Shown here: piece by piece, positions 1 through 8,447 of the stretch
How positions within the stretch are numbered: position 1 is the stretch's first letter
Layout of the letters: each line of letters starts with the position of its first letter
Origin: Vampirovibrio sp041737375
GTDB taxonomy: Bacteria > Cyanobacteriota > Vampirovibrionia > Vampirovibrionales > Vampirovibrionaceae
Assembly: GCF_041737375.1 (NCBI RefSeq)
Contig: NZ_JBGSRV010000018.1
Location: 1-64,000 of the forward strand
Length of the DNA stretch: 64,000 bases
Reading direction: 5' to 3'
Translations under genes and position numbers: made by a program
The notes under the pieces: model-generated
Databases searched by the model: none
Told to the model about the DNA's origin: nothing
What the model saw: only the letters and a program-made list of their open reading frames with translations

Positions 1-152
1 TAGCGGCTTTCCAACCGGTTTTTTACAGCCGTTTCTTCTGATTTTTTTACGACGAAGTTTTTTTTGTAACCCAAAGAACTGGTCGTGATAAAATCCAAAA
101 ATCTCTAATTCAAAGTGGATCTAAATTAAGGACCCGGTCAAATGATCGGCAA

Positions 153-575
153 TTGATTGAGGACATCCAGTTGCTTACCATTGATTCAGCTAAATATGAG
201 GCAGGGCAGCTAACTAAACAGGCCCAGACCAGTAATGCTGCTTATAATCTCTTCGCAGGGCCGCGTATTGGCACCATTGGATGGAAAGAAAAATACTGGG
301 ATCAGGGTAAACAATATGAAATCGATCAGGATGGCAATGAAAAGCTCATTAACCAGGCCCATCACTTTACCTTTTTCTTTATAAAATCCATTGAATATAA
401 AGATAATCCAGAAGGTATAGCTTTACTGAAAAAAGCTGCGTACCTAATTGACACTGATAATCCTCAAGATGTAGCACTTGCCAAGCTTGCAATTGAGTTA
501 GGAAAGCAAATAAATGACGGTAAACAAGTTTGGAATAAATTACCTGAAGCAATTTATAAGGAGCTTAATGGTTAA
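153..575 (+). CDS. hypothetical protein, probable 3' gene fragment
   Basis: Unrecognised 140-residue hydrophilic protein with no signal peptide or membrane segment. A TTG at 153 is the first usable start. The same frame stays open back to a stop at 39-41 without any ATG, GTG or TTG, which suggests the 5' end has been lost. It contains a WKEKYWDQG stretch and an AHHF stretch, but no family can be assigned. Its stop overlaps the tail of the convergent membrane protein gene by 11 bp. Local composition is AT-rich compared with the rest of the window, fitting acquired DNA. A toxin-like fragment beside a membrane protein is possible but unsupported. Confidence 0.45.
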   Translation: MIEDIQLLTIDSAKYEAGQLTKQAQTSNAAYNLFAGPRIGTIGWKEKYWDQGKQYEIDQDGNEKLINQAHHFTFFFIKSIEYKDNPEGIALLKKAAYLIDTDNPQDVALAKLAIELGKQINDGKQVWNKLPEAIYKELNG

Positions 576-933
576 TGATTATAAAAAAGACTGCAATCCC
601 AATAATTAGAATTGAAAATTGAATGCCAATAATTGTACTTATCAGTTTTAATAGTGGATTTTCTTTGTTTTTCAAAAAGCTTATCCAGGCTATAAAAGGA
701 CCTGTTATAAGGATGATAGCTTCAATGATTAAAACCGCTGGTCTTGAAATAGCAAACATCATAGAAGCAGCACTAATTCCAGCATCATAATCAGTACAAC
801 AAAGATTGGCATACAGAACCAATAAAAACATTGGTAAAAAATAAGCCAAACCTATCGTAAAAAACACAATGGATAACCAGAACCAAAGCTTTGGCTTTGC
901 TAAAAGTATAGATGTCTTTTGTAAAATTTTCAT
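565..933 (-). CDS. small integral membrane protein, unknown function
   Basis: 122 residues with three to four hydrophobic segments: about residues 15-42, 55-65, 68-85 and 95-118. There is a Cys-Cys pair near residue 45 and a short basic N-terminus. No family is recognised. It is convergent with the 153-575 ORF and overlaps its last 11 bp. Codon use is AT-rich like that neighbour, so the two may have arrived together. Inner-membrane location is inferred from hydrophobicity only. Confidence 0.45.
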   Translation of the reverse strand: MKILQKTSILLAKPKLWFWLSIVFFTIGLAYFLPMFLLVLYANLCCTDYDAGISAASMMFAISRPAVLIIEAIILITGPFIAWISFLKNKENPLLKLISTIIGIQFSILIIGIAVFFIIINH

Positions 934-1030
934 ATTTCCACTCTACTACAAGCCTACAATTCCTGTAAAAGCCTATATGCTCGGTTTTTTGCTTCTTAAC
1001 CACTCTCCCAAGTTTGACGACTGGCTTGGC

Positions 1031-1490
1031 TCACTCTATCCGAGATGCGAAAAGGCCCCCTGGGGTACCTGATTCCCAGAGACACAACGGGAACATCAAG
1101 GTGGTCGAGGATGTCGGTTTAGTGTAATTGTACCTGGAAACGATAAGACGCTGCAATTGACAGCCCTCACTGATGCATTCCGAGGCACGTTCATGGACGG
1201 CACCCTCATGCTGAGGCATCCGGGCTTTGCCGGAAGAGGCGCAAGTGACGGTCCGTCCGTTTAAGGCTTGCACGATCCGGTCAGGGACAAGATTTCTGCT
1301 GCGCTCACCGTGGCGATATCCCGGTGTAAAAGGGTCGTGTCGGGGTGATTCAGCCCGTAGGTCTCCACAGCGTTCTGCTCCCATTCAATGGCCAGCAACA
1401 CCCGGCCACCCGCCATTTTGATAGCCGACCGAAGAGCCTCCCGCCCCGCAAAAGGTGGAAACCACCGAAAGGGGCCTGAGTGACGTGCAT
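1031..1490 (-). pseudogene. C5-cytosine DNA methyltransferase remnant
   Basis: Broken gene spread over reading frames. One frame (about 1415-1475) reads STFCGAGGSSVGY, the SAM-binding motif I of C5-cytosine methyltransferases. A frameshift just downstream moves to a second frame reading AGGRVLLAIEWEQNAVETYG and LNHPDTTLLHRDI, the conserved motif II/III region, which stops at about 1261. A third frame continues with CASSGKARMP, reminiscent of the region after the PC catalytic motif. The catalytic PCQ segment is not intact and no C-terminal target-recognition domain is seen, so the gene is dead. It lies downstream of the ParB-like remnant, an arrangement common in prophages. Confidence 0.6.
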
Positions 1491-2032
1491 CAGGCATGAA
1501 AACGTTCTCCACACGCCGGGCATTGCACCGGCTTTGTATCCTGAGCACTCATCCCCTCAGCGGTCAGCTCCGGCTCCGTATCGGGAAAGCTGGGTAAGGT
1601 GAACAGGATGTCAATTTCGGCGGGACGAAACCCGCTTAAATTCAGGTCAAAATCAAGTTCCTGCAACCGTTGCAGCTCCAGTCTCAACAAGTCCAGATCC
1701 CAGCCCGTATTTCAGGCACAGCTTGTTATGAGCCAGTATATACGCCTTCTTCTGCGCTTCAGATAAATGAGGCATCGGATAACAGGGACGGTCTTCAGAC
1801 CCAGTTGGCGAGCGGCTAGCAACCGCCCGTGGCCTTCAATGATCACGTTCTTCTCATCCACTGCAATAGGGTCGTTAAAGCCAAAAGCCTGAATGGAGGC
1901 CGCAATTTGGGCCACCTGCTCAGGGGGATGCAGCTTCGCGTTGCCCGCATGGGGTATCAACTGCTCGACCGCAAGGGCTTCTACCCGCAACTCAGCCAGC
2001 GGCCCTTGCATCGCAAAAGTTTTCTCTATCAT
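1490..2032 (-). pseudogene. phage-type ParB/Srx-domain protein, frameshifted
   Basis: The 5' part (2032 to about 1750) encodes a clear ParB-like N-terminal domain: VEQLIPHAGNAKLHPPEQVA, ASIQAFGFNDPIAVDE and the GHGRLLAARQLG box. The frame then breaks into a basic run (YLKRRRRR). The family's continuation appears in another frame at 1690-1490 as LRLELQRLQELDFDLNLSGF, ending in a CPACGERF zinc-ribbon-like tail. These proteins occur in prophages, often next to DNA methylases, and a methylase remnant follows here. At least one frameshift separates the halves, so a full-length product is not expected. Confidence 0.65.
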
Positions 2033-2210
2033 ATTAATTGCCTTTAAATTTATTAATCAATAATAACCAGGCTCAACTATACCTGTTTTTAAAAAATAAA
2101 CAATACTTTTTGAAGCATTGTTACATTCAGGGCTGAATGCCCCTATTTTTTTTAACAATTCCCACAGGTCTATCTTTTGGAGGCTTAATATTCGGCGGCC
2201 AACATTACCA

Positions 2211-2600
2211 TCAACACTCGCTGGATTTGACTGGCATCGGCAGGGTCTTCGCTGCCATCGGTTCAAGTGAGGTCGTAGTAGGTACTTTCACCAGCCAGTC
2301 CCAGTCCACCGCCTTGTGAAACAACTGTGAAATCAACCGCCAGATACCCAGATACCGGTTGCTTGTATCCTGTGACAAACCTTTCTGGAGCAGGTGACGC
2401 TTGTCTGAGATATTCCGCCCATTCGACAAATCCAGATTCTCCAGGTAGTGCTGGGCGCCTTGCTCGAAAGCCAGTGAGGCCATTTGCGGTAAGTCCTTGT
2501 TTCTCCCCCCCTCATCCAGTGTCAAAAGTAGGTATGGCTGACACCCCTCCCTTGCAAATCCTTGCATTCTCCGTCTCGGTTGGCTGGCCGGGATGACCAC
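2211..2600 (-). pseudogene. tyrosine integrase N-terminal remnant
   Basis: The ORF of 129 residues resembles the core-binding domain of phage integrases: a YLENLDLSNGRNISDKRHLL segment followed by TSNRYLGIWRLISQLFHKAV and DWDWL, matching the usual helix that precedes the catalytic domain. The reading frame ends about 25 residues later and no R...HxxR...Y catalytic domain follows in any frame. It points left, away from the tRNA-Phe fragment at 2804, and is probably the relic of an element different from the one at 2854-4670. Assignment rests on the helix pattern only. Confidence 0.4.
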
Positions 2601-2770
2601 TCAAGAAAGCCGAACCTCGGGCTCCCTTTTTATAAGCACGACTTTCAGCCCGATTTTCACGATCCTGATCCGGTAACGGCTGGGGTTTTCACCCCATCCC
2701 CTACCCTGAAAATCGGTTTTTTGGGGTTCAAAATCGGGTTTTTCCAGATCATCGTCCTCAAAACACCCAA

Positions 2771-2796
2771 AAAGCCTCCAAACACAAGGGAGGCTT
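2771..2796 (-). terminator. Rho-independent terminator, probably the displaced tRNA-Phe terminator
   Basis: Inverted repeat AAGCCTCC (2772-2779) and GGAGGCTT (2789-2796) with a 9-nt loop. On the minus strand it is followed by a short T run. It sits just beyond the tRNA-Phe 3' remnant, where the native terminator of an undisturbed minus-strand tRNA-Phe gene would lie. This supports insertion of the 2854-4670 segment between tRNA and terminator. Confidence 0.5.
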
Positions 2797-2803
2797 CCAA
2801 AAA

Positions 2804-2853
2804 GAAGGTGGTGCCACCTCGGAGAATTGAACTCCGGACACGCGAATTTTCAG
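2804..2853 (-). repeat. attachment-site duplicate: 3' fragment of tRNA-Phe
   Basis: This stretch matches 4671-4720 at 49 of 50 positions (single difference at 2845 versus 4712). It corresponds to the CCA end, T arm, variable loop and part of the anticodon arm of tRNA-Phe. After 2853 similarity stops. This is the classic left-over of integration into the 3' half of a tRNA gene. The intact copy is at 4676-4751, so the inserted segment is about 1.87 kb. Confidence 0.85.
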
Positions 2854-3101
2854 AGGGTTTTGTCGTTTCTAAAGATAAAAGTAGAATCCGCGAGACCTTA
2901 GTCACGCTTTGCTTTCAGCCGAATCATTATCATGCGCTGAAAAACTTATATTCTCGAAATTGACTGGTATCCGTCCCCATAACCTCCCATGATTTTCTTT
3001 TACCGAAGAAAGCAAACTTGGTAACGCTCAAACGCTCTGATTGACCGGCCTGCTTTAAAGTGCATTATGGGCAAGTCACACATCACAGGAAAATTCTGAA
3101 T

Positions 3102-4234
3102 ATGGCGACCTTTGTGCGGCTTGTCAAAGCCGCCCTTCATTCTCTTGCCCCGGGAGAGCGCATATCCGAACATGGCATCTGTTATGAACGTCTGCCGGGA
3201 AATGATGGACGTTATTCCATCCAGCTTCGCATCGACGGGCAGAAAGTTCATCGGGTAATCGGCAAGGAAAGCGAAGGAGCCAGCCGACAAAATGCCGAAG
3301 CCGTGATTGAACGGCTGAAGACCGAAGCCAGAGAGCATCGGCTGCAACTGCCCAAAGCCCGTAAGTCCGCCATTTCCTTCAAGGAGTTATCTTCGCAATA
3401 CCTGGAACGCTTACGCCAAATCAACGGCAAAAATACCAAGCGCAAAGAGGAGCAGCTTCGGCTTCACCTGATTCCGTTTCTGGGCACGCCCCCTTGCGAC
3501 CGGATTAGCAGTTTTGATATCGAGCGCTACAAGGCGCACCGGCAAAGATCAGGATCGGCTCTTGCGACCATTAATCGGGAACTGGCTACCCTGTCCCATC
3601 TGTATTCTTGCGCCAAATCCTGGGAGTGGATCAAAGAACGGCCTTTTCAGTTCAAAAAGTTTCCTGAAGTAGTTACCAGAACCACCTACCTGACCCCGGA
3701 TCAGTGTCGAGCCCTTTTGGATGAAGGGATCCCGAACTTTACCTGTTTATCCGCCTCGGCCTGGCGACTGGAATGCGAGCATCCGAGATTCTCTCCATCC
3801 GCATCGGGCATATTGATCTGCCAAACCGGTGCATTTTTCTTCAACAGGCCAAGGCGGGGGCTAGAAATCAGCCGATTGGCTTAGATATTGCGGAGTACCT
3901 TGATATCTATCTCAAGCAGCATTGTTGTTTGCGTCAAGTCTGGCTCTTTCCCTCCAAAAGCTCCAAGAGTGGGCATCGAATGGGAATCCGAAAGTCCTTC
4001 ATTGCAGCGGTTAAAGCAATTGGCCTGGATCCTGAGCTAGTCGTCCGCCACACCCTGCGGCATACGGTTGTCAGCCTGCTCATCCAATCCGGGGTCGACA
4101 TCCATACCGTAATGAACATCACCGGCCACAAGACCCAGGAAACACCCGCCAGAGAAATCGAAACGGCAAGAAAGCGCCGGGCTGACGACATTACCCAGCA
4201 GGAGGAACGAAAAAATGGCCAAAAAATTGAGTGA
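3102..4234 (+). pseudogene. tyrosine recombinase (phage-type integrase), frameshifted and lacking the catalytic Tyr
   Basis: The N-terminal part (ATG at 3102, AGGA upstream) carries an AP2-like arm domain and a core-binding domain with FDIERYKAHR and LATINRELATLSHLYS. The frame breaks near 3730-3745. The catalytic domain resumes in another frame as LFIRLGLATGMRASEILSIR (from 3743) and continues through HTLRH and ITGHK. These give the first catalytic Arg, the HxxR box and the Gly-His box. After GHKTQET the expected RYxH segment is absent: the sequence goes straight to REIETARKR, so the nucleophilic tyrosine is missing. Two independent lesions make this a dead integrase. It is followed with overlap by the XRE gene and lies inside the tRNA-Phe duplication, so it probably mobilised this segment originally. 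Confidence 0.85.
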
Positions 4235-4514
4235 TCTGGACAAGCTCGAATCCCGGCTGATGGAAGAACCGGCTTTTGTCAATGAATACAAGGCCAGCAA
4301 GCCCTTTGCCGAGGTTACCATGCAAATCATCCGGGCCCGCTACGATGCCGGGCTGACTCAGCAGCAACTGGCCGAGAAGATCGGCACCCGCCAGTCCGTA
4401 ATTTCCCGGATCGAGTCCTTTGACTACAGCGGGATGAATCTGCGGACACTTCAGCGAATTGCCGAAGCCCTGGGTCTGGAGGTGGATATCCAGCTCAAGC
4501 GTGTGGCGAGTTAA
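4215..4514 (+). CDS. XRE-family HTH regulator (HigA-like)
   Basis: 99 residues. Residues about 38-92 form a helix-turn-helix: ARYDAGLTQQQLAEKIGTRQ, then VISRIESFDYSGMNLRTLQR. A C-terminal AEALGLEVDIQLKR tail is typical of HigA/XRE antitoxin-like proteins. The start overlaps the integrase remnant by 20 bp, with AGGAGG about 8 nt upstream. No toxin ORF lies next to it, so it is an orphan regulator or antitoxin. It is the only intact gene inside the tRNA-Phe-bounded relic, which may mean it is retained for a benefit. Confidence 0.8.
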   Translation: MAKKLSDLDKLESRLMEEPAFVNEYKASKPFAEVTMQIIRARYDAGLTQQQLAEKIGTRQSVISRIESFDYSGMNLRTLQRIAEALGLEVDIQLKRVAS

Positions 4515-4557
4515 AATCTCAAAAAGCGCTTAAAACAATGTTTGTCACTGTAACCAG

Positions 4558-4590
4558 AAAACCGACCTCATAATGAAGTCGGTTTTTTAT
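4558..4590 (+). terminator. Rho-independent terminator after the XRE gene
   Basis: Stem ACCGACCTC / GAAGTCGGT with an ATAAT loop and one mismatch, flanked by AAA on one side and a T6 run on the other. It ends the XRE transcript and, being nearly symmetrical, could also stop transcription from the minus-strand tRNA-Phe. Confidence 0.8.
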
Positions 4591-4675
4591 TGAAGAGACA
4601 GGGTGGCCCTCATATGTCCCCGGAAATTTCAGAAAAAAGTTGTCACACATCATCTGGAAAACCGCTGGGGGAAGG

Positions 4676-4751
<76 letters not shown>

Positions 4752-4772
4752 TTGGTGTGAATATCACAAAGC

Positions 4773-4802
4773 TATTAACCTCTAAAGGTGTGAGGCTGTC
4801 AA
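4773..4802 (-). promoter_or_regulatory. sigma-70-type promoter of tRNA-Phe
   Basis: On the minus strand a perfect TTGACA (-35, 4802-4797) is followed after 17 nt by GTTAAT (4779-4774), or after 18 nt by TTAATA. Initiation about 7 nt further would lie some 15-20 nt before the tRNA 5' end at 4751. The -35 match is strong, the -10 moderate. Confidence 0.5.
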
Positions 4803-5182
4803 GCGGAGGGTAAACGTTGGTTTTTCAAGGTAGCGAAACGCTTACTGATAGCCAGTTGATATCCACTCACTTTGACTCGCCATTGCTCCGTCTCTAAACT
4901 CCGACAATCCCAGAAATGCCAATGGAATGTTTTTCTAAAAACAAGTAAATCAGGGGCTAAAAATTTTTTTGTCAGCCTTTGTATTGCCATTGATATTTTT
5001 ATACTGAATGCCTGCCGGGACTGCCTTCTAGCAAATGGCATCAAAATTTACCGGCTATTTCGCTCCTTAACGTATTACCAGCTGGCATTTGTTGGGGTGG
5101 TTTGCTACTCTGACGTAGTTCGCAGCGTAATACCAATTGCGCCATATAAAACGGAACGAACAGCGAAACAATCTGCTAAAGT
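4803..5182. other. 380-bp region without a convincing gene
   Basis: Lies between the tRNA-Phe promoter and the end of the WecA-like gene. Overlapping ORFs occur on both strands, but none has a good ribosome binding site or recognisable motif. A G8 run lies close to the end of the WecA-like gene. Confidence 0.5.
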
Positions 5183-6238
5183 TCAGTGGGTGGGGGGGGG
5201 CTCTGTGAGTTGGGCTGGCGTGGGGAGAGGAAACAGTTTACGAACCAGATTGATTAACAGAAAAGCCAAAACGCACATGCTGGCCAAACACGCCACATAA
5301 ATGGGCAAGTAGTTCACATACCAAACCGAAATTAACCCTCCAACCACACAAAGGCTGTAGAGGTACGTCACGGTCTTCACTTGACCCATTCCGGCCTTCA
5401 GGAATTGATGATGAATATGATCAGAATCGGCTAAAAATGGATTTTTACCTTTTAACAACCGGCGAAAAACCGAATAGGTAATATCCAGAAGCGGTACACT
5501 GAGAACAAACATGGGCAGCAACATAACCGCCACCTTTGTCTTCAAAACCCCGGTTACCGCAATACAGGCCAGTAAAAAGCCACAAAAAAGAGCCCCGCTA
5601 TCGCCCATAAAAATACGGGCCGGGTGAAAGTTGTAAACCAGAAAACCCAGGCTGGAACCGGCCAGCAAAGCCGCCAGCAAAGCCGAGGAGGGCTGATTGG
5701 TAAACATGGCCACAATGGTTAGGGTTAAGGCTGATATGGTGGTGACCCCTGCCGCCAGCCCATCAATCCCGTCAATAAAGTTCATGGCGTTCATTAAGCC
5801 CACTAGCCAAATTACGGTAACTGGCAAACTTAAAGCGTTTAACACCAAGAGCTGAGCGCCGGGTAAATCCAGATTGTTAATCTGAATGCCCAAAAAGAAA
5901 GCGGTTAAAGCGGCCACAAACTGAATGGCCAGCTTCAAATAGGGGGACAGGTTAAACAAATCATCCAGCAAACCCAGGGTGAATACGATGGTGCCACCGG
6001 CCAAAATACCTGGCAGCGCATTGTTCAGCTCTGGCTTCCACCCTAGTAACACAATAGCGCCCAAGGCCAGCATAAAACCCAGCCAAATGGCGATGCCCCC
6101 CAATCTGGGAATGGGGTACTTGTGGATCTTCCGCTCTCCGGGCGCATCGTAATAACCGGCGGCAATCGCTTGCCTACGAACCAGGGGGACCAAAACCAGG
6201 CTTATGATTAAAGCCACTGCAAACCCACTCGCATTCAA
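5183..6238 (-). CDS. wecA: WecA/TagO-like undecaprenyl-phosphate N-acetylhexosamine-1-phosphate transferase
   Basis: 351-residue polytopic membrane enzyme with about ten hydrophobic segments. It transfers a UDP-activated N-acetylhexosamine phosphate to undecaprenyl phosphate, the first step of lipid-linked surface polysaccharides. Family motifs visible are LGLLDDLFNLSP (DD box), NFIDGIDGLAAG (catalytic Asp region), MGDSGALF, and DSDHIHHQFLKAG (HIHH motif of the WecA/TagO branch rather than MraY). A TTG at 6238 is the most upstream start in the open frame. A GGAAGGA about 18 nt upstream is far for a binding site, so the true start is uncertain. It follows glyA by 28 bp and is probably co-transcribed with rpiB and glyA. 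Confidence 0.9.
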   Translation of the reverse strand: MNASGFAVALIISLVLVPLVRRQAIAAGYYDAPGERKIHKYPIPRLGGIAIWLGFMLALGAIVLLGWKPELNNALPGILAGGTIVFTLGLLDDLFNLSPYLKLAIQFVAALTAFFLGIQINNLDLPGAQLLVLNALSLPVTVIWLVGLMNAMNFIDGIDGLAAGVTTISALTLTIVAMFTNQPSSALLAALLAGSSLGFLVYNFHPARIFMGDSGALFCGFLLACIAVTGVLKTKVAVMLLPMFVLSVPLLDITYSVFRRLLKGKNPFLADSDHIHHQFLKAGMGQVKTVTYLYSLCVVGGLISVWYVNYLPIYVACLASMCVLAFLLINLVRKLFPLPTPAQLTEPPPTH

Positions 6239-6266
6239 TAAAAATAGCGGATGGGATCCTTCCAGC

Positions 6267-7547
6267 TTAATGATGGCTGAGTGCCTCCGTTTTTAGAGGG
6301 GTATTCAATTCCGGGTACAAAGGAAACCGCTGGCTTAATGCCTGCACTTTCACACCCAAACTTTCTGTATTCTGACCCTTTTTCAACGCTTCGGCAATAA
6401 TCCAGCCCAATTCTTTCATGGCAGGCACATCAAAACCACGACTGGTCAACGCAGGAGTCCCCAGTCTCAACCCGCTGGTAATGAATGGCGATTGCGGATC
6501 GTTGGGAATGGTATTTTTATTGGCCGTAATCTGAATCTCTTCCAGCAGGTTTTGAGCGGCCTTGCCAGTTAAGTTCACATTTCTCAAATCCAGCATCATC
6601 AAGTGGTTATCGGTGCCGCCGCTTACAATATTGATGCCGTTCTCTATCAGGGAATCCGCCAGCGCCTTGGCATTGAGAATGACTTGTTGCGAGTAGGTTT
6701 TAAATTCTGGAGAAAGGGCCTCTTTAAAAGAAACCGCCTTGGCCGCAATCACATGCATGAGCGGGCCACCCTGAATGCCGGGGAATACCGCTTTATCCAC
6801 CGCTTTGGCATAGGCTTCCTGACACATCACCAATCCGCCCCGAGGCCCCCGTAAGGTTTTATGGGTGGTGGTGGTTACAAAATGACAATGGGGAACGGGA
6901 CTAGGATGCAACCCACTGGCCACCAATCCGGCAATATGAGCGATATCGGCTAGCAGCAAAGCGCCCACTTCATCAGCAATAGCCCGAAATTTGGCAAAAT
7001 CAATAATTCGAGAGTAAGCGCTGGCTCCGCACACAATCAGTTTGGGCTTTTCTCTGAGCGCGATTTCCCGCACCTGCTCATAATCAATCAAGCCGGTATC
7101 GGGATTCACGCCGTAGGCCACCGCCCGGAAAAACAATCCCGAAAAGTTGACCGGGGAACCGTGGGTTAAATGCCCCCCGTGGGATAAATCCATACCCAGA
7201 ATAGTATCGTTTGCTTTTAGCCCAGCGGCCAAAAAGACGGCCATGTTGGCCTGAGCGCCACTGTGAGGCTGAACGTTGGCATGATCGCATCCAAACAGCG
7301 CCTTTACACGGGCAATGGCGATTTCTTCAGCGGTGTCCACAAACTCGCAGCCGCCGTAGTAGCGCTTGCCGGGGAGTCCTTCGGCGTATTTGTTTGTTAA
7401 AACACTGCCCATGGCCTGCATCACCGCCAAGCTGGTGAAGTTTTCGCTGGCGATCATTTCAAGGGTGTTTTGCTCCCGGTCCAGTTCGGAGGCAATGGTT
7501 TGAAAAATTTCAGGATCGGTCTGTTTTAACAAATCAAGGTTTAACAT
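6267..7547 (-). CDS. glyA: serine hydroxymethyltransferase
   Basis: 426-residue cytosolic PLP enzyme that interconverts serine and glycine with tetrahydrofolate. Strong family signatures are EMIASENFTS, TNKYAEGLPGKRYYGGC, VNVQPHSGAQAN-type sequence, DIAHIAGLV, and TTTHKTLRGPRGG containing the PLP lysine. Length is typical. The ATG at 7547 overlaps the end of rpiB by 7 bp, so translation is likely coupled. The rpiB-glyA-wecA order is compact on the minus strand. Confidence 0.97.
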   Translation of the reverse strand: MLNLDLLKQTDPEIFQTIASELDREQNTLEMIASENFTSLAVMQAMGSVLTNKYAEGLPGKRYYGGCEFVDTAEEIAIARVKALFGCDHANVQPHSGAQANMAVFLAAGLKANDTILGMDLSHGGHLTHGSPVNFSGLFFRAVAYGVNPDTGLIDYEQVREIALREKPKLIVCGASAYSRIIDFAKFRAIADEVGALLLADIAHIAGLVASGLHPSPVPHCHFVTTTTHKTLRGPRGGLVMCQEAYAKAVDKAVFPGIQGGPLMHVIAAKAVSFKEALSPEFKTYSQQVILNAKALADSLIENGINIVSGGTDNHLMMLDLRNVNLTGKAAQNLLEEIQITANKNTIPNDPQSPFITSGLRLGTPALTSRGFDVPAMKELGWIIAEALKKGQNTESLGVKVQALSQRFPLYPELNTPLKTEALSHH

Positions 7548-8062
7548 GTAGGCGTCTCCTTTGGGGCGTCCATCCGGCCTTTTGGCCTGTGATGAACTGG
7601 GTTATCAACTTGCATATCCGTCATCATATCCACCCGCTTTTGATGGCGTCCTCCGTCAAAGGGCGTCTCCAGCCAGGTTTCAATCAGGGTTAAGGCTAGT
7701 TCGGGGGCCAGGATGCGTCCCCCCAGGCACAGCACATTGCTGTTGTTGTGGTTACGGCTTAATATCACCGTATTGTGATCATGAGCCTCCACTGCCCGAA
7801 TCCAGGGGAAGCGATTGACCGTAATGCAAACCCCAATGCCACTCCCACAGCAAAGAATACCGTAGTGGCCCTGCTGGGGGCTTTCAGACTGAACGGTTTG
7901 AACGGCTTCGGCCAGCCGGGTAGAAATGGCCGGATAGTCCACTGAGCCTTCATCCAGACAACCCACGTCAATCACCTCAAACCCTTTTTGAGCTAGGTAG
8001 GCCGCAATTTTTTGTTTCAGGGCAAAACCGGCATGATCGGAGCCTAGAACTATTTTTTTCAT
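7541..8062 (-). CDS. rpiB: ribose-5-phosphate isomerase B
   Basis: 173 residues from the ATG at 8062. It interconverts ribose 5-phosphate and ribulose 5-phosphate. The N-terminus KKIVLGSDHAGFALK, the CCGSGIGV motif with the active-site Cys, and HDHNTVILSRNHNNSNVLCLGG are diagnostic of the RpiB/LacAB family. An upstream in-frame start at 8116 would add 18 non-conserved residues, so 8062 is preferred. About 25 residues beyond the usual C-terminus form a polar, Met- and His-rich tail ending at the overlap with glyA. It is the first gene of a probable rpiB-glyA-wecA operon. Confidence 0.93.
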   Translation of the reverse strand: MKKIVLGSDHAGFALKQKIAAYLAQKGFEVIDVGCLDEGSVDYPAISTRLAEAVQTVQSESPQQGHYGILCCGSGIGVCITVNRFPWIRAVEAHDHNTVILSRNHNNSNVLCLGGRILAPELALTLIETWLETPFDGGRHQKRVDMMTDMQVDNPVHHRPKGRMDAPKETPTC

Positions 8063-8447
8063 AGCTGTTTTTTCATAGCTCTCAAAAGTACGCCTTCCAC
8101 ACTGATGAAACGTCACAGTAAATGATACCGGGACTGAAATGCGATTAGTCTAGCACAATGACCCCACTTCTCAAAAGATGAACCGCATCCATCTGGCAGC
8201 ACCCAAACCACCGTGGGCGCTGAACTTTCCAGCAAAACGGTCATACCTGGACTTGCCTATGCGGGGTCAAATCAAGACTGCTATTTTACCCGAATTCAGG
8301 GCATGACTATCACAGACGGTTAAGCACCATTAACAATGCAACGCCATGATTCGGGGATACACTTAACAAAACGCTGATTTTTCCGTAGCATAGAAGAAGA
8401 GTGCTACCGTTTAATAGAGAACGAATGTAAAGAACAGAGAGTTTTCG
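8063..8447. other. 385-bp divergent intergenic region
   Basis: Separates rpiB (minus) from rmlB (plus) and should hold both promoters. For rmlB a candidate is TTAACA (8363-8368), a 17-nt spacer and TAGCAT (8386-8391). No gene or RNA was recognised. Confidence 0.4.
8363..8391 (+). promoter_or_regulatory. candidate promoter of the rmlB-rmlD-csaB operon
   Basis: TTAACA matches the -35 consensus at 5 of 6 positions and TAGCAT matches the -10 at 4 of 6, with ideal 17-nt spacing. It lies 57 bp before the rmlB start. Prediction by consensus only. Confidence 0.35.

Noticed and set aside
2562..2963. 133-residue ORF across the tRNA-Phe fragment
   Set aside because: Runs through the terminator hairpin and the tRNA remnant, so it cannot be a conserved protein.
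4872..5300. 142-residue ORF on the plus strand next to the tRNA-Phe promoter
   Set aside because: Overlaps the end of the WecA-like gene by over 100 bp, passes through a G8 run, and shows no motif or binding site.
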